From Clostridium lundense DSM 17049 (GTDB lineage: Bacteria > Bacillota > Clostridia > Clostridiales > Clostridiaceae), in NCBI RefSeq assembly GCF_000619945.1, contig NZ_JHVC01000001.1, forward strand, positions 310,001 to 374,000: DNA of 64,000 bases. Direction: 5' to 3'. The notes beneath the pieces are model-generated. The model saw only the letters and a program-made list of their open reading frames with translations, did not search any database and was not told the DNA's origin. Numbering within the stretch: the stretch's first letter is position 1; each line of letters starts with the position of its first letter. Shown in pieces: positions 19,609 to 28,836 of the stretch. A program made the translations under genes and the position numbers.

Positions 19609-20292
19609 GTGCTAATCAACAAAAAAACTTTAAGTGATCAAATTTATGATATATTAAAAATGGAAATATTAAAAAGAGAGATTCCTTTTGGCTCAAAGCT
19701 CGTTAATAGGGTATTACAAGCGAGATTTGGAGTTAGTTCATCTCCTATTCGAGATGCTATAAATCGTTTGAATCAAGATGGGCTTGTTACATCTATAGAT
19801 AAATCGGGAGCAACAGTGGTTGATTTTGATTACGATTTTTTTCTTGAGGTTAACGAGATACTTCTATATGTAATTAACACTGGTGTAAAATTGTCTTTCG
19901 AGAAATCTGACACTGAAGAAGTATGTAAGCATTTAGAAGAGTATTTATCACTTCAGGAGAAGTATATAGGTACTGATGAATTTTATGACTATGATTACAA
20001 GTTTCATAAGACATTCATTGAGTACTCTAAAAATACTAGATTAAAAAAGATTTTTAAGGAATATAATGTTCTTCATGAAATGCTTGTTAGAAATTATTAT
20101 GAGCCAGAGACGTTTCAAATTCAGGAAGACAGTATTAAAATGCACAAGCAAATAATAGATGCGTTTAGAGATAAGGATTATAAATTGGCAATGGATCTTA
20201 CCGAGGAGCATTATAAAGGTGCGGAAAAGATCTTTAAGAAAATCCTTGAGCAAAGGGAAGAAAAAATTGAAGAAGATGATTTTGGTGATTAA
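19609..20292 (+). CDS. GntR/FCD-family transcriptional regulator
   Basis: About 227 residues. The N-terminal winged helix (LSDQIYDILKMEILKREI, FGVSSSPIRDAINRLNQDGLV) is a GntR DNA-binding domain; the C-terminal part (DYDYKFHKTFIEYSKN ... MHKQIIDAFRDKD) is an FCD ligand domain with its metal-binding Asp/His pattern. I choose the GTG at 19609, seven bases after AGGAG; the ATG at 19561 has no visible site. Set between the tyrosine phenol-lyase unit and the ornithine decarboxylase unit, it probably controls one of them. A terminator hairpin ends the gene. Confidence 0.8.
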   Translation: MLINKKTLSDQIYDILKMEILKREIPFGSKLVNRVLQARFGVSSSPIRDAINRLNQDGLVTSIDKSGATVVDFDYDFFLEVNEILLYVINTGVKLSFEKSDTEEVCKHLEEYLSLQEKYIGTDEFYDYDYKFHKTFIEYSKNTRLKKIFKEYNVLHEMLVRNYYEPETFQIQEDSIKMHKQIIDAFRDKDYKLAMDLTEEHYKGAEKIFKKILEQREEKIEEDDFGD

Positions 20293-20320
20293 ACTAAAGT
20301 GTTTTTTAGGGAATATAAGA

Positions 20321-20367
20321 AATGCACTCAGTAATTAATATAAATTAGTTACTGAGTGCATTTTTAT
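20321..20367 (+). terminator. Terminator after the GntR-type gene
   Basis: AATGCACTCAGTAA (20321-20334) pairs with TTACTGAGTGCATT (20349-20362), followed by TTTATTAT. Confidence 0.85.
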
Positions 20368-20509
20368 TATAGCTTATTTTTAAATAAAATATTTTTATAG
20401 GTATGTTAATAGAAGCGATGTTAATACTAATAATATGCCTGGAAACATTAAAATTAATAAATAAAAAGTATTGGAATGGAAAATAAAGAGGGGAGGTGCA
20501 GAAGATTTT

Positions 20510-21655
20510 ATGGCTCTAACTGTACAAGAAGCTCTAGAACTTGATATATTGAAAGGATTTGAGGTTATTGCAGGAAAAAAAGGCCTTTCAAATGAAATAA
20601 CAAATGTAGCAATTTGGGATTATGAAATTGGTGATTTAATAGCAAAAAATTTCAGACGAGGAGATTTTGCATTAAGTACATTGGTTGCAATAAAAGATGG
20701 ACTTGAGGAACTATATGAAATTGTAGAAAGAATGATTGAAGTAGGAGTAAGTTGCTTGGCAATTAAAAATATTTATTTTAATTATATTCCAGATGAAGTG
20801 ATTAAGCTTGGCAACGAAAAAAATTTTCCTATTATGATATTTAGTGATACATTTACTGAAGATGTAATTGTACATGTTAATAAAGCTATCAATGAGAAAA
20901 ACGAATATAAAAATTTGGAATTAAAAATAGATAATATTTTGTATGACAATTTGAATGATTCAAGTATAAAAAAAATTGCTCATAATATTAATATAAATTT
21001 TAAAGAAAAAAACGTTGTAGCATTTTGTAAGAAAAAGAATAGAAAATTAATAAACAGAAAAGACTTTTTTGATAATGATATGGAACAACATTCAAGCAAA
21101 GTTATACCTTATAAAGATGGATATATTTTCATAAATACATTTGAAGAATTAAAACGGGAGAATATAAATGATGTTATTTTAAGAAGGCTAAGGTGGTGTG
21201 GATTTACTGAAAAAGAATATGTTATTGGAGTAAGTGGACTACATGAAGATTTAGGAAACCTCAATAATTCTATACAGGAGAGTCTATATGCCTTTAAATA
21301 TTCAATTACATATAAAAAGGATATTGCATTTTTTAAAGAAATTGGTATCAATAAAATAATTCTGCCCTTGATTGATAGTCCATGGGTATTAAAGTATTAC
21401 AATGAAGTGATAGAACCATTAATTATGTATGATAAAAATAATGAAACAGAATTGTTAAAAACAGCTGTAAAATACATTGAAAATAATGGTGATATTAAAG
21501 CTACTGCAAAAGAATTATTTCAGCATGACAACACTATAAGATATAGAATAGATAAGATAGATAAAATTATGAGTGAAAAGTTTAAAAGTGAACATTTTTA
21601 TGAGGAGCTTGCTGTAGCTGTTAGAATATATACTTTGTTGAAAAGTCATTTGTAA
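20510..21655 (+). CDS. PucR-family transcriptional regulator
   Basis: A 381-residue regulator with an N-terminal PucR domain (LTVQEALELDILKGFEVIAG, VSCLAIKN) and a C-terminal PucR helix-turn-helix (ENNGDIKATAKELFQHDNTI then RYRIDKIDKI). Family members activate amino-acid, purine or polyamine genes in response to a metabolite. It lies 110 bases upstream of the ornithine decarboxylase gene in the same direction and is its likely regulator (inference). I use the ATG at 20510, preceded by GGGGAGGTG; an upstream TTG start would lie before that site. Confidence 0.82.
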   Translation: MALTVQEALELDILKGFEVIAGKKGLSNEITNVAIWDYEIGDLIAKNFRRGDFALSTLVAIKDGLEELYEIVERMIEVGVSCLAIKNIYFNYIPDEVIKLGNEKNFPIMIFSDTFTEDVIVHVNKAINEKNEYKNLELKIDNILYDNLNDSSIKKIAHNININFKEKNVVAFCKKKNRKLINRKDFFDNDMEQHSSKVIPYKDGYIFINTFEELKRENINDVILRRLRWCGFTEKEYVIGVSGLHEDLGNLNNSIQESLYAFKYSITYKKDIAFFKEIGINKIILPLIDSPWVLKYYNEVIEPLIMYDKNNETELLKTAVKYIENNGDIKATAKELFQHDNTIRYRIDKIDKIMSEKFKSEHFYEELAVAVRIYTLLKSHL

Positions 21656-21765
21656 ATTTTACAATAGGATATTATTTCTAATTTAAATTATTACAAATTC
21701 CAAGTACCCTCCAATAGTGTAATATTTAATTAAATTTATTTTAACAAATGATGGAGGGTAAAATT

Positions 21766-23925
21766 ATGAAACATTTTAAAATTGCTTGCACTTCAGAGTC
21801 TAAAGAGTATTTTTCAACTAATCGAGAGTTAGTTTTAACTGAAAATACTGATTATACGGACGTGGCTGCAGTTATACTAACTGACTCTGATACTAATTTG
21901 ATTGATGAAGTATACAATACAAAGTTTGGAATACCCATATTTGTGGTAGTAAAGAATACGGACAAGCCTCATAATAAATTAGTAAAAAAAGCATATCGTA
22001 TAATTGATGGTAATAAGTATGATGCTAATCGCTATAGCAGAGAGATTGAAACCGCTGCAAATCAATATGAAGAAAATGTGTTACCCCCTTTCTTTAAGGC
22101 TTTAAGTAGTTATGTAGAAAAAGGACATATACAATTTGATTGTCCTGGACATCAGGGTGGGCAGTATTTTCGTAAACATCCAGCTGGAAGATATTTTTAT
22201 GATTTTTATGGCGAAAATCTTTTTCGTTCAGATATTTGTAATGCGGATGTTGCTTTAGGTGATTTGTTGATTCATGAAGGCCCAGCAGTAGATGGTGAAG
22301 GACATGCTGCAAAAGTATATAATGCAGATAAAACTTATTTTGTAATGAATGGAACCAGTGCTTCTAATACTGTGATTATAAATGCTGTAGTTACTCCAGG
22401 AGATTTGGTCTTATTTGATAGAAATAATCATAAATCTGTATATAATGCGGCTTTAGTTCAATCAGGTGGTAATCCTGTATACTTAGAAACTGGTCGTAAC
22501 CCATTTGGATTTATTGGGGGTATTGATGCTCATTGCTTTGATGAAGATTATTTAAGAGAAGAAATAGCTAAGGTTGCTCCAGAAAAAGCTGGGGAGAAAA
22601 GACCATTTAGATTAGCTGTAATTCAACTTGGAACGTATGATGGAACTATCTATAATGCTAGACAAGTAGTTGATAAAATTGGACATCTTTGTGATTATAT
22701 TTTATTTGATTCAGCATGGGTTGGATATGAGCAATTTATTCCTATGATGAGGGATTGTTCTCCATTATTACTCCATTTAAATGAAAATGATCCTGGAATA
22801 TTTGTATCACAATCCATTCACAAACAACAAGCTGGATTTTCTCAAGCATCACAGATTCACAAAAAAGATTCACATATAAAAGGACAAAAACGTTATATAG
22901 ATCATAAGCGTTTTAATAACTCATATATGATGTATGCTTCTACAAGTCCATTTTATCCATTATTTGCATCATTGGATGTTAATGCAAGAATGCAAGAAGG
23001 AGAATATGGTAAACGATTATGGGAAGAATGTGTAAAATTAGGTGTGGAAGCTAGAAAATCAGTTATAAAAAATTGTTCATTATTAAAACCATTTATTCCA
23101 CCAATTGTAAGAGAGAAAAGATGGGAGGAATATGATACAGAAGAAATTGCTAATAATATAGAATTCTTTGAATTCATTCCAGGAGAAAAGTGGCATTCTT
23201 TTGATGGATATGGTGAAAAGCAATATTTTGTTGATCCTAATAAGTTTATGCTTACAACTCCAGGAATAAATGTTGAAACTGGTGAGTATGAAGACTTTGG
23301 TATTCCTGCTACTATTCTTGCAAATTATTTAAGGGAACGTGGAATTATACCAGAAAAAAATGATTTAAATTCAATATTATTTTTATTAACACCTGCAGAA
23401 ACTTCAACAAAAATGGACAATCTTGTAGCACAACTTGTTCAATTTGAACAGCTTATAAAAGAAAATGCACCATTAAGTAAAGTATTGCCAAATGTCTATA
23501 ATAATAATAAAGAGCGTTACAAGGGATATACAATCAGAAGGCTATGCCAAGAAATGCATGATTTTTACAAAAATAATGATGCTAAGACTTGTCAAAAGAA
23601 ATTGTTTAGGGCAGATTCAATTCCTGAAAGATCAATGACTGCTCAAGAAGCTAATTGGGCATTAAAAAGAAATAATGCTAAGTTAGTTTCATTAGAAAAT
23701 ATTGTTGGAGAAGTAGCATTAGAAGGTGCCTTACCATACCCACCAGGAGTGTTTTGCGTTGTTCCAGGAGAAAAGTGGAATGAAGTAGCACAAAAGTACT
23801 TTTTAATATTACAAGATGGAATTAATCAATTTCCTGGTTTTGCACCAGAAATACAAGGGGTATATTTGGAAAAAGAAAATGGCCATGTTAAAGCTTATGG
23901 ATACGTATTAGATAAAAAGAATTAA
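21766..23925 (+). CDS. speF: Inducible ornithine decarboxylase
   Basis: A 719-residue fold-type I decarboxylase very close in sequence to E. coli SpeF as I remember it: the N-terminal wing domain, FDCPGHQGGQYF, NGTSASNTVIINA, QLGTYDGTIYNARQVVDKIG, and the PLP lysine K353 in SIHKQQAGFSQ. It converts L-ornithine and a proton to putrescine and carbon dioxide, raising internal pH. The start at 21766 follows GGAGGGT; an ATG six codons earlier overlaps that site. The next gene is the matching antiporter, the same pairing as enterobacterial speF-potE. A biodegradative enzyme of this kind points to ornithine/arginine fermentation or acid stress. Confidence 0.95.
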   Translation: MKHFKIACTSESKEYFSTNRELVLTENTDYTDVAAVILTDSDTNLIDEVYNTKFGIPIFVVVKNTDKPHNKLVKKAYRIIDGNKYDANRYSREIETAANQYEENVLPPFFKALSSYVEKGHIQFDCPGHQGGQYFRKHPAGRYFYDFYGENLFRSDICNADVALGDLLIHEGPAVDGEGHAAKVYNADKTYFVMNGTSASNTVIINAVVTPGDLVLFDRNNHKSVYNAALVQSGGNPVYLETGRNPFGFIGGIDAHCFDEDYLREEIAKVAPEKAGEKRPFRLAVIQLGTYDGTIYNARQVVDKIGHLCDYILFDSAWVGYEQFIPMMRDCSPLLLHLNENDPGIFVSQSIHKQQAGFSQASQIHKKDSHIKGQKRYIDHKRFNNSYMMYASTSPFYPLFASLDVNARMQEGEYGKRLWEECVKLGVEARKSVIKNCSLLKPFIPPIVREKRWEEYDTEEIANNIEFFEFIPGEKWHSFDGYGEKQYFVDPNKFMLTTPGINVETGEYEDFGIPATILANYLRERGIIPEKNDLNSILFLLTPAETSTKMDNLVAQLVQFEQLIKENAPLSKVLPNVYNNNKERYKGYTIRRLCQEMHDFYKNNDAKTCQKKLFRADSIPERSMTAQEANWALKRNNAKLVSLENIVGEVALEGALPYPPGVFCVVPGEKWNEVAQKYFLILQDGINQFPGFAPEIQGVYLEKENGHVKAYGYVLDKKN

Positions 23926-23960
23926 TTAAATAAAAATTAATTGAATAAGGGGATTATACT

Positions 23961-25295
23961 ATGGAGAAGAAAAAAAATAAAATGAGTGTTTTCCAATTAA
24001 CAATATTAACAGCTATAAATATGATGGGCTCTGGTATAATAATGCTTCCTACTAATCTAGCCCAAGTTGGAACAATGTCAATTCTTTCATGGCTAGTTAC
24101 AGCAGGTGGATCTATGGCGTTAGCTTATGTTTTTGCTCAATGTGGTATGTTTAGTCGTAATTCCGGAGGTATGGGTGGATATGCAGAATATTCCTATGGA
24201 AAATCAGGAAGTTTTATGGCCAATTATACTTACGGGGTTTCATTACTAATTGCTAATGCAGCAATTGCAATTTCCGCAGTAGGCTATGCTTCAGTATTTT
24301 TAGGGGTGTCACTATCTCCTATTGCAGTAGCACTATGTACGATCATGGTTTTATGGTTAGCTACAATACTTAACTTTGGAGGGGCAAAGATTACTGGTCA
24401 AATTAGTTCAGTTACTGTTTGGGGCGTAATTATTCCTGTAGTACTTCTTACTGTTTTGGGGTGGTTTTGGTTTAGTGGAAAATTATATGTAAATTCATGG
24501 AATCCTAATAATATGCCGTTTTTTAGTGCTGTTGGAAAATCTATATCAATAACTTTATGGGCATTCTTAGGACTCGAATCTGCTTCTGCAAATATGGATG
24601 TAGTTGATAATCCAAAGAAAAATGTTCCTATTGCATGTATGGCAGCAACTATTGGTGTTGGAATTATATACATTGTTTCAACAAATGTTATGGCTGGTAT
24701 AGTTCCAAATGCAAAATTATTGCAATCTAATGCACCTTTTGGATTAGTTTTTTCTACGATGTTTAATCCAGTTGTAGGCAATATTGTTATTGGTTTAATG
24801 GTTCTCTCATGCTTTGGATCTTTATTGGGATGGCAATTTACTATTGCAGAAGTATTTAAAAGTTCTGCAGTTGAAGGATATTTTCCTAAAATATTTAGTA
24901 AGGTGACAAAAACAGGTACACCAGTTGCTGGAATGATTATTATTACCATTATCCAAACATTACTTTCCTTAATGACAATTAGTCCAAGTTTAAGTAAACA
25001 ATTCAACTTGCTAGTAAACTTGGCAGTAGTCACAAATGTTATTCCATATTTATTATCTATGGGAGCAATAAGCGTAATACTAAAATCCGAAAATGTACCA
25101 GATAAAAAAGTGAAAATTATTAATATAGTTGCTTTGATAGCTTCATTATATAGTTTATATGCTATTTATTCTTCAGGATTTGAACCAATTGTTGGAGGAG
25201 CATTAGTAACTTTTGCAGGATGGACACTATATGGCTTTGTTTCTTACCGTTTTGATTTAAAAAAGGATTATGTTACTACTGATATTAAAAGTTAA
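23961..25295 (+). CDS. potE: Putrescine-ornithine antiporter
   Basis: A 444-residue APC-superfamily antiporter with about twelve helices. Long stretches agree with E. coli PotE: MGSGIIMLPTNLAQVGT, SGGMGGYAEYSYGKSG, WAFLGLESASANMDVV, SLLGWQFTIAEVFKSS. It exchanges external ornithine for internal putrescine across the cytoplasmic membrane, and with the decarboxylase just upstream (35 bases) yields a proton-consuming cycle. AAGGGG precedes the ATG. High confidence because both protein and operon context agree. Confidence 0.93.
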   Translation: MEKKKNKMSVFQLTILTAINMMGSGIIMLPTNLAQVGTMSILSWLVTAGGSMALAYVFAQCGMFSRNSGGMGGYAEYSYGKSGSFMANYTYGVSLLIANAAIAISAVGYASVFLGVSLSPIAVALCTIMVLWLATILNFGGAKITGQISSVTVWGVIIPVVLLTVLGWFWFSGKLYVNSWNPNNMPFFSAVGKSISITLWAFLGLESASANMDVVDNPKKNVPIACMAATIGVGIIYIVSTNVMAGIVPNAKLLQSNAPFGLVFSTMFNPVVGNIVIGLMVLSCFGSLLGWQFTIAEVFKSSAVEGYFPKIFSKVTKTGTPVAGMIIITIIQTLLSLMTISPSLSKQFNLLVNLAVVTNVIPYLLSMGAISVILKSENVPDKKVKIINIVALIASLYSLYAIYSSGFEPIVGGALVTFAGWTLYGFVSYRFDLKKDYVTTDIKS

Positions 25296-25374
25296 TATTT
25301 TATCTAGCGGCATAGCATCCGTTAGCCGCCATTTATTACAAGTGATAGTTATAATATAATATGTGATTATAGTT

Positions 25375-25422
25375 AATAGCCAGTTAATAATTTTTATTTA
25401 TAAAAATTATTAACTGGCTATT
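25375..25422 (+). terminator. Long hairpin after potE
   Basis: An arm of about 22 bases starting AATAGCCAGTTAATAA (from 25375) pairs with ATTATTAACTGGCTATT (to 25422). It is the evident end of the speF-potE transcript, although the following T tract is short. Confidence 0.75.
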
Positions 25423-25700
25423 CTTTCTACTTTAACAGTTGTAACTAAATTTTTCAATACCTTTAGCTGAAGGTTTTCTTTGAAATACTTGAGAAAAATA
25501 AAGGAGTTTTAATTAATAGAATTTTAGATTGAAATACAAAAATGGTTAGAGATTACTGTGGAATTGTGTTGATACAAAAAAAATATGGATATATTATAGT
25601 ATTATTACATAAAATACTAATTCTCCATGGAATTTTGCAGGGAAATACCTAATTTTGTTGAATATACAATATATAAATATAAGTTTTAGGGGGGAGAAAT
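25423..25700. other. AT-rich intergenic region upstream of the phosphatase gene
   Basis: No open frame with a ribosome binding site and no strong hairpin is visible in these 278 bases. A weak promoter-like TTGAAT-TATAAA run lies near 25659-25680, and GGGGGGAG serves as the binding site of the next gene. Confidence 0.4.
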
Positions 25701-28100
25701 ATGAAGCAGGTAAAAAAGATTTTTTCAATGCTTCTAGTTGCCGTTATAATGGTATTCTCACTACAGATTACAGCAAAGGCAACAAATAGCTATGATGAGG
25801 TATTGGGAACTGTTGTAGAGGTACAAAAATATGGTAACATCACAATGGATATCAAGCCTAAATCTCTGTATGATGCGGGTTACAAATTAGGTGATATTCT
25901 TAAAATTACAGTTGGTGATAATGTACTTAAAATACCTTTCTGTACATCGTATAGTGATGTAAATACAGGAAGTCTTGTAGTACGTGATGACCAGAAAAAC
26001 AATTTACTTGTTGTTGCAATTAACATGGGTAATTTTTCTACCAAGTATAATGCAAAAATTGGTACCAAAGTATCATTCTCATTATCAGAAAAAGAAGGGT
26101 ATCTTTCGGAGTATCAGCTTCATCAGTTAAAGCGCACCAATTTACGATCAGATTATGCAGCAGATTCAATATTTGCGAATTTCCGAAGCATTACAACTAC
26201 TGGAATTAATCCTGGTGTTTTATATAGAAGCAGTAGTCCTGTAAATAATGAGTTAGCTCGTGCAGCTTATTCTGATGCACTAGTTAAGGCTGCAGGAGTA
26301 AAGGCAGTACTTAATTTAGCTGATTCAGATGAAGAAATTAAGGGTTATTTCACATCAAAGGATTTCCATTCTAATTATTATAAGTCACTTTATGATGCAG
26401 GAAAAGTTAAAGGACTAAATATGGATGTTAATATTGGTGGAGAAGACTTTGGAAAGAAATTAGTTGAGGGTCTTCGTTTCTTAAGCAAAAATGACGGTCC
26501 TTATATAATTCACTGCACAGAGGGTAAGGATCGTGCAGGATTTGTAAGTGCTATATTAGAGTCACTTATGGGAGCAAAAATTGATGAAGTAGTGGCTGAT
26601 TATATGACTACCTATGAGAACTATTACAAAGTTAAAAAGGGTAGTCAGCAGTATACAGCAATAGCAAATAATAATATCATAGCTTCCTTAACCACAATTG
26701 TTTGTGAATACAAAAAAGGAACTGACATTTCAAAAGTTGATCTTGCAATAGCTGCAGAGAACTATCTTAAAAGATGTGGTATGACTTCAAATGAGATTAC
26801 AGCTCTTAGGACAAAGCTTTCAGTTGATTCAATTTATAAAACTCCTAGTGTATCAGGTACAGTTAAACAAATAGAGAAATACGGACATGCGGCAACAGAT
26901 ATCTTAATTAATGATTTTTATAAATTAGGTTTTAAAGCAGGTGATATGGTAACAGCTATATTTGATAATGGTTTTGTACTAGAAGCACCATTTTTAGATG
27001 GTTACTATGTAGACAATGGTAAACCTTTGATTCGTGCATATCCAGGACAAACTAATATAGCAGTATGTATCAACTATGGAAAGCTAAATGAGGTAGCTGG
27101 AGTAAAGGTTGGTGATAGAGTAACAATTATGCTTAACTCACCAAAGGGTTATCTTACTCAGTATCAGATTCGTAAATTAGTGCGTACTAATAAACGAGCA
27201 GATTATTCTTCTGATGAGATATTCGCTAACTTCCGTAATATTACAATGGGAAATGTTGCAAAAGATGTACTTTACCGCAGTTCAAGCCCAATAAATAATG
27301 AACTTGGTCGTGCTTCTTATGCAGATAAGCTTATTAAGAAAGCAAAAGTAAATACAGTTATTGATCTTGCTGATTCAAATGATAATATTAAGAACTACCT
27401 TAATACAAAAGATTTTGCATCCCCATACTATGCAGAACTTTATAGGAATAATCATGTATTATGTTTGAACATGGGACTTGCTTATGGAAGCAATGAATTT
27501 AAAGAAAATGTTATTAAAGGTCTTGTATTTATGTCAGAAAATAAAGGACCTTATGTATTCCATTGTACAGAAGGTAAAGACCGTACAGGATTTTTCGGAG
27601 CACTGCTTGGATCTTTAATGGGTGCATCTAAGGATCAGATTGTTGAAGATTATATGCAAAGCTATATTAATTATTATGGTGTTAAAAAAGGCACTGATCA
27701 GTACAAGCTCATATCCCAGGATGTGCTTGCAATGCTTAAAGTTATTGCAGGAACTGACAATTTAAATAAAGCAGATCTTAGAGCAGGTGCAAAAAACTAT
27801 CTTCTTTCAGGTGGTATGACAGATAAACAGATAGAGACATTAAAAGCTAATCTTTCTTTAAAATCCGCAATTTCAAAGAGTGGTAAAACAAAGGAAACAA
27901 GTAATACCAATAATAACGTTAAAGAAAATACTAAAGTGGTAGCGTATATAGTTGTTAAGGGGGATTCATTATGGAGCATAGCTAAAAAACAGCTTGGAGA
28001 TGGTACACGTTATATAGAGATTTATAAGCTTAATAAGAATACCATAAAGAACTCTGACAGGATTTATACTGGACAGAAATTGGTTCTTCCAAGCAAGTAG
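25701..28100 (+). CDS. Secreted protein with two tandem tyrosine-phosphatase modules and LysM
   Basis: A 799-residue protein with a signal peptide (MLLVAVIMVFSLQITAKA). Two copies of a ~350-residue unit follow. Each begins with a beta-rich region resembling the C-terminal domain of SAM-hydroxide adenosyltransferases (GTVVEVQKYGNITMDI / GTVKQIEKYGHAATDI) and ends with a Y_phosphatase3-type phosphatase carrying the P-loop HCTEGKDRAGF (Cys272) and HCTEGKDRTGF (Cys622). General-acid Asp candidates lie in the NLADSDE/DLADSND stretches. The C-terminal ~50 residues are a LysM repeat (VKGDSLWSIAKKQLGDGTRY). Both active sites look intact. It would act outside the cell on the peptidoglycan surface; substrates could be phosphotyrosine, phosphoinositides or other phosphate esters. 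Its neighbours do not hint at a role. Confidence 0.8.
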   Translation: MKQVKKIFSMLLVAVIMVFSLQITAKATNSYDEVLGTVVEVQKYGNITMDIKPKSLYDAGYKLGDILKITVGDNVLKIPFCTSYSDVNTGSLVVRDDQKNNLLVVAINMGNFSTKYNAKIGTKVSFSLSEKEGYLSEYQLHQLKRTNLRSDYAADSIFANFRSITTTGINPGVLYRSSSPVNNELARAAYSDALVKAAGVKAVLNLADSDEEIKGYFTSKDFHSNYYKSLYDAGKVKGLNMDVNIGGEDFGKKLVEGLRFLSKNDGPYIIHCTEGKDRAGFVSAILESLMGAKIDEVVADYMTTYENYYKVKKGSQQYTAIANNNIIASLTTIVCEYKKGTDISKVDLAIAAENYLKRCGMTSNEITALRTKLSVDSIYKTPSVSGTVKQIEKYGHAATDILINDFYKLGFKAGDMVTAIFDNGFVLEAPFLDGYYVDNGKPLIRAYPGQTNIAVCINYGKLNEVAGVKVGDRVTIMLNSPKGYLTQYQIRKLVRTNKRADYSSDEIFANFRNITMGNVAKDVLYRSSSPINNELGRASYADKLIKKAKVNTVIDLADSNDNIKNYLNTKDFASPYYAELYRNNHVLCLNMGLAYGSNEFKENVIKGLVFMSENKGPYVFHCTEGKDRTGFFGALLGSLMGASKDQIVEDYMQSYINYYGVKKGTDQYKLISQDVLAMLKVIAGTDNLNKADLRAGAKNYLLSGGMTDKQIETLKANLSLKSAISKSGKTKETSNTNNNVKENTKVVAYIVVKGDSLWSIAKKQLGDGTRYIEIYKLNKNTIKNSDRIYTGQKLVLPSK

Positions 28101-28143
28101 TATTGACAATTATCTAATTCTATATTTATATACATGAGAGGTA

Positions 28144-28172
28144 TTGATTTAGAGGTGAATTTATGTTATACT
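28144..28172 (+). promoter_or_regulatory. Promoter of the thiamine salvage operon
   Basis: TTGATT (28144-28149), 17-base spacer, TATACT (28167-28172), placed about 20 bases before the TPP aptamer. Confidence 0.75.
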
Positions 28173-28192
28173 TAAATAAAATTTGATATAAA

Positions 28193-28271
28193 TTGCAGGG
28201 GAACTAATTATAGTTGAGAAGGATAAAACCTGACCCTTAGAACCTGTCAGTTAATACTGTCGTAGGGAGCA
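28193..28271 (+). promoter_or_regulatory. TPP riboswitch (THI element)
   Basis: The conserved THI-box parts are all present in order: GCAGGGGAACT, AGTTGAGAAGG, CCTGACCCTTAGAACCTG, and GTAGGGAGC. The GGGG/CCC and GTAGGG pairings that frame the two-armed aptamer can be drawn. It binds thiamine diphosphate and precedes thiamine-binding, ThiW and ThiM genes, which agrees with the call. Confidence 0.93.
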
Positions 28272-28297
28272 AAGCACTGTGATTAAGATAAGATAAA

Positions 28298-28334
28298 GAT
28301 GCTTTAATCTGTACGATTGAAGCATCTTTTTTAA
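28298..28334 (+). terminator. Terminator of the TPP riboswitch
   Basis: GATGCTTTAATC (28298-28309) pairs with GATTGAAGCATC (28315-28326), followed by TTTTTT. It is the expression platform: ligand binding should favour this hairpin and stop transcription. Confidence 0.85.
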
Positions 28335-28428
28335 ATTTAATATTAATTAATCAGATTTTCAGTTTAAAGTAGGAAAATTTGAAACAGAAAACTTAATAAG
28401 TAACACGTAACTTTTATGTGAATTTAGA

Positions 28429-28483
28429 AAAGCATAAAAAGGGGTGCACCACCGCGGGTGTATCTACTTTTTATGCTTTTTTA
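28429..28483 (+). terminator. Second terminator-like hairpin in the thiamine leader
   Basis: AAGCATAAAAAG (28430-28441) pairs with CTTTTTATGCTT (28467-28478) and runs into a T tract. The loop holds GGGTGCACCACCGCGGGTG, which is G+C rich and contains ACCGCGG. It lies 39 bases before the first gene, so a transcript that passes the TPP switch meets a second stop signal. Confidence 0.65.
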
Positions 28484-28521
28484 TTTAAAATTTAATAAAT
28501 AAAAATTAGGAGGAATGGAAA

Positions 28522-28821
28522 ATGAATGCAAGTGTAGCAATTCAGGTATTACCAAATGTGGAAGGAGAAGAAACTATTCGTATTGTGGATGAAGTCATAG
28601 CCTATATTAGAAGCACAGGATTGAGCATGTTTGTAGGCCCTTTTGAGACAACCATTGAAGGTGATTATGATGAACTGATGGATATTGTAAAGAGGTGTCA
28701 GATTATCTGTATAGAGCAGAATGCTCCAAGTGTTATGTCTTACGTCAAAATAAATTATAATCCACAGGGTGTATGGACAATTGATAAGAAAACAAAAAAG
28801 CATCATTTAGAAACGAAATAA
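28522..28821 (+). CDS. Thiamine-binding (YkoF/MTH1187-like) small protein
   Basis: A 99-residue protein of the MTH1187/YkoF superfamily (ferredoxin-like fold; MNASVAIQVLPNVEGEETIR, VGPFETTIEGDYDELMDIV). Relatives bind thiamine or its pyrimidine precursor and are often linked to thiamine uptake. AGGAGG lies before the ATG. It is the first gene behind the TPP riboswitch, fifteen bases ahead of the ThiW gene, so a role in delivering thiamine or a precursor is likely. Cytoplasmic; no catalytic residues are evident. Confidence 0.8.
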   Translation: MNASVAIQVLPNVEGEETIRIVDEVIAYIRSTGLSMFVGPFETTIEGDYDELMDIVKRCQIICIEQNAPSVMSYVKINYNPQGVWTIDKKTKKHHLETK

Positions 28822-28836
28822 AAAGGAGGATAACTA

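Noticed and set aside
24398..25033. Minus-strand frame of 211 codons inside potE
   Set aside because: Same reason: antisense to a strongly conserved gene with no motif of its own.
28441..28466. A T-box in the thiamine leader
   Set aside because: Only ACCGCGG of the core is present, the GGTGGNACC arrangement is broken and there is no stem I in the 100 bases between the two terminators; kept only as a terminator hairpin.
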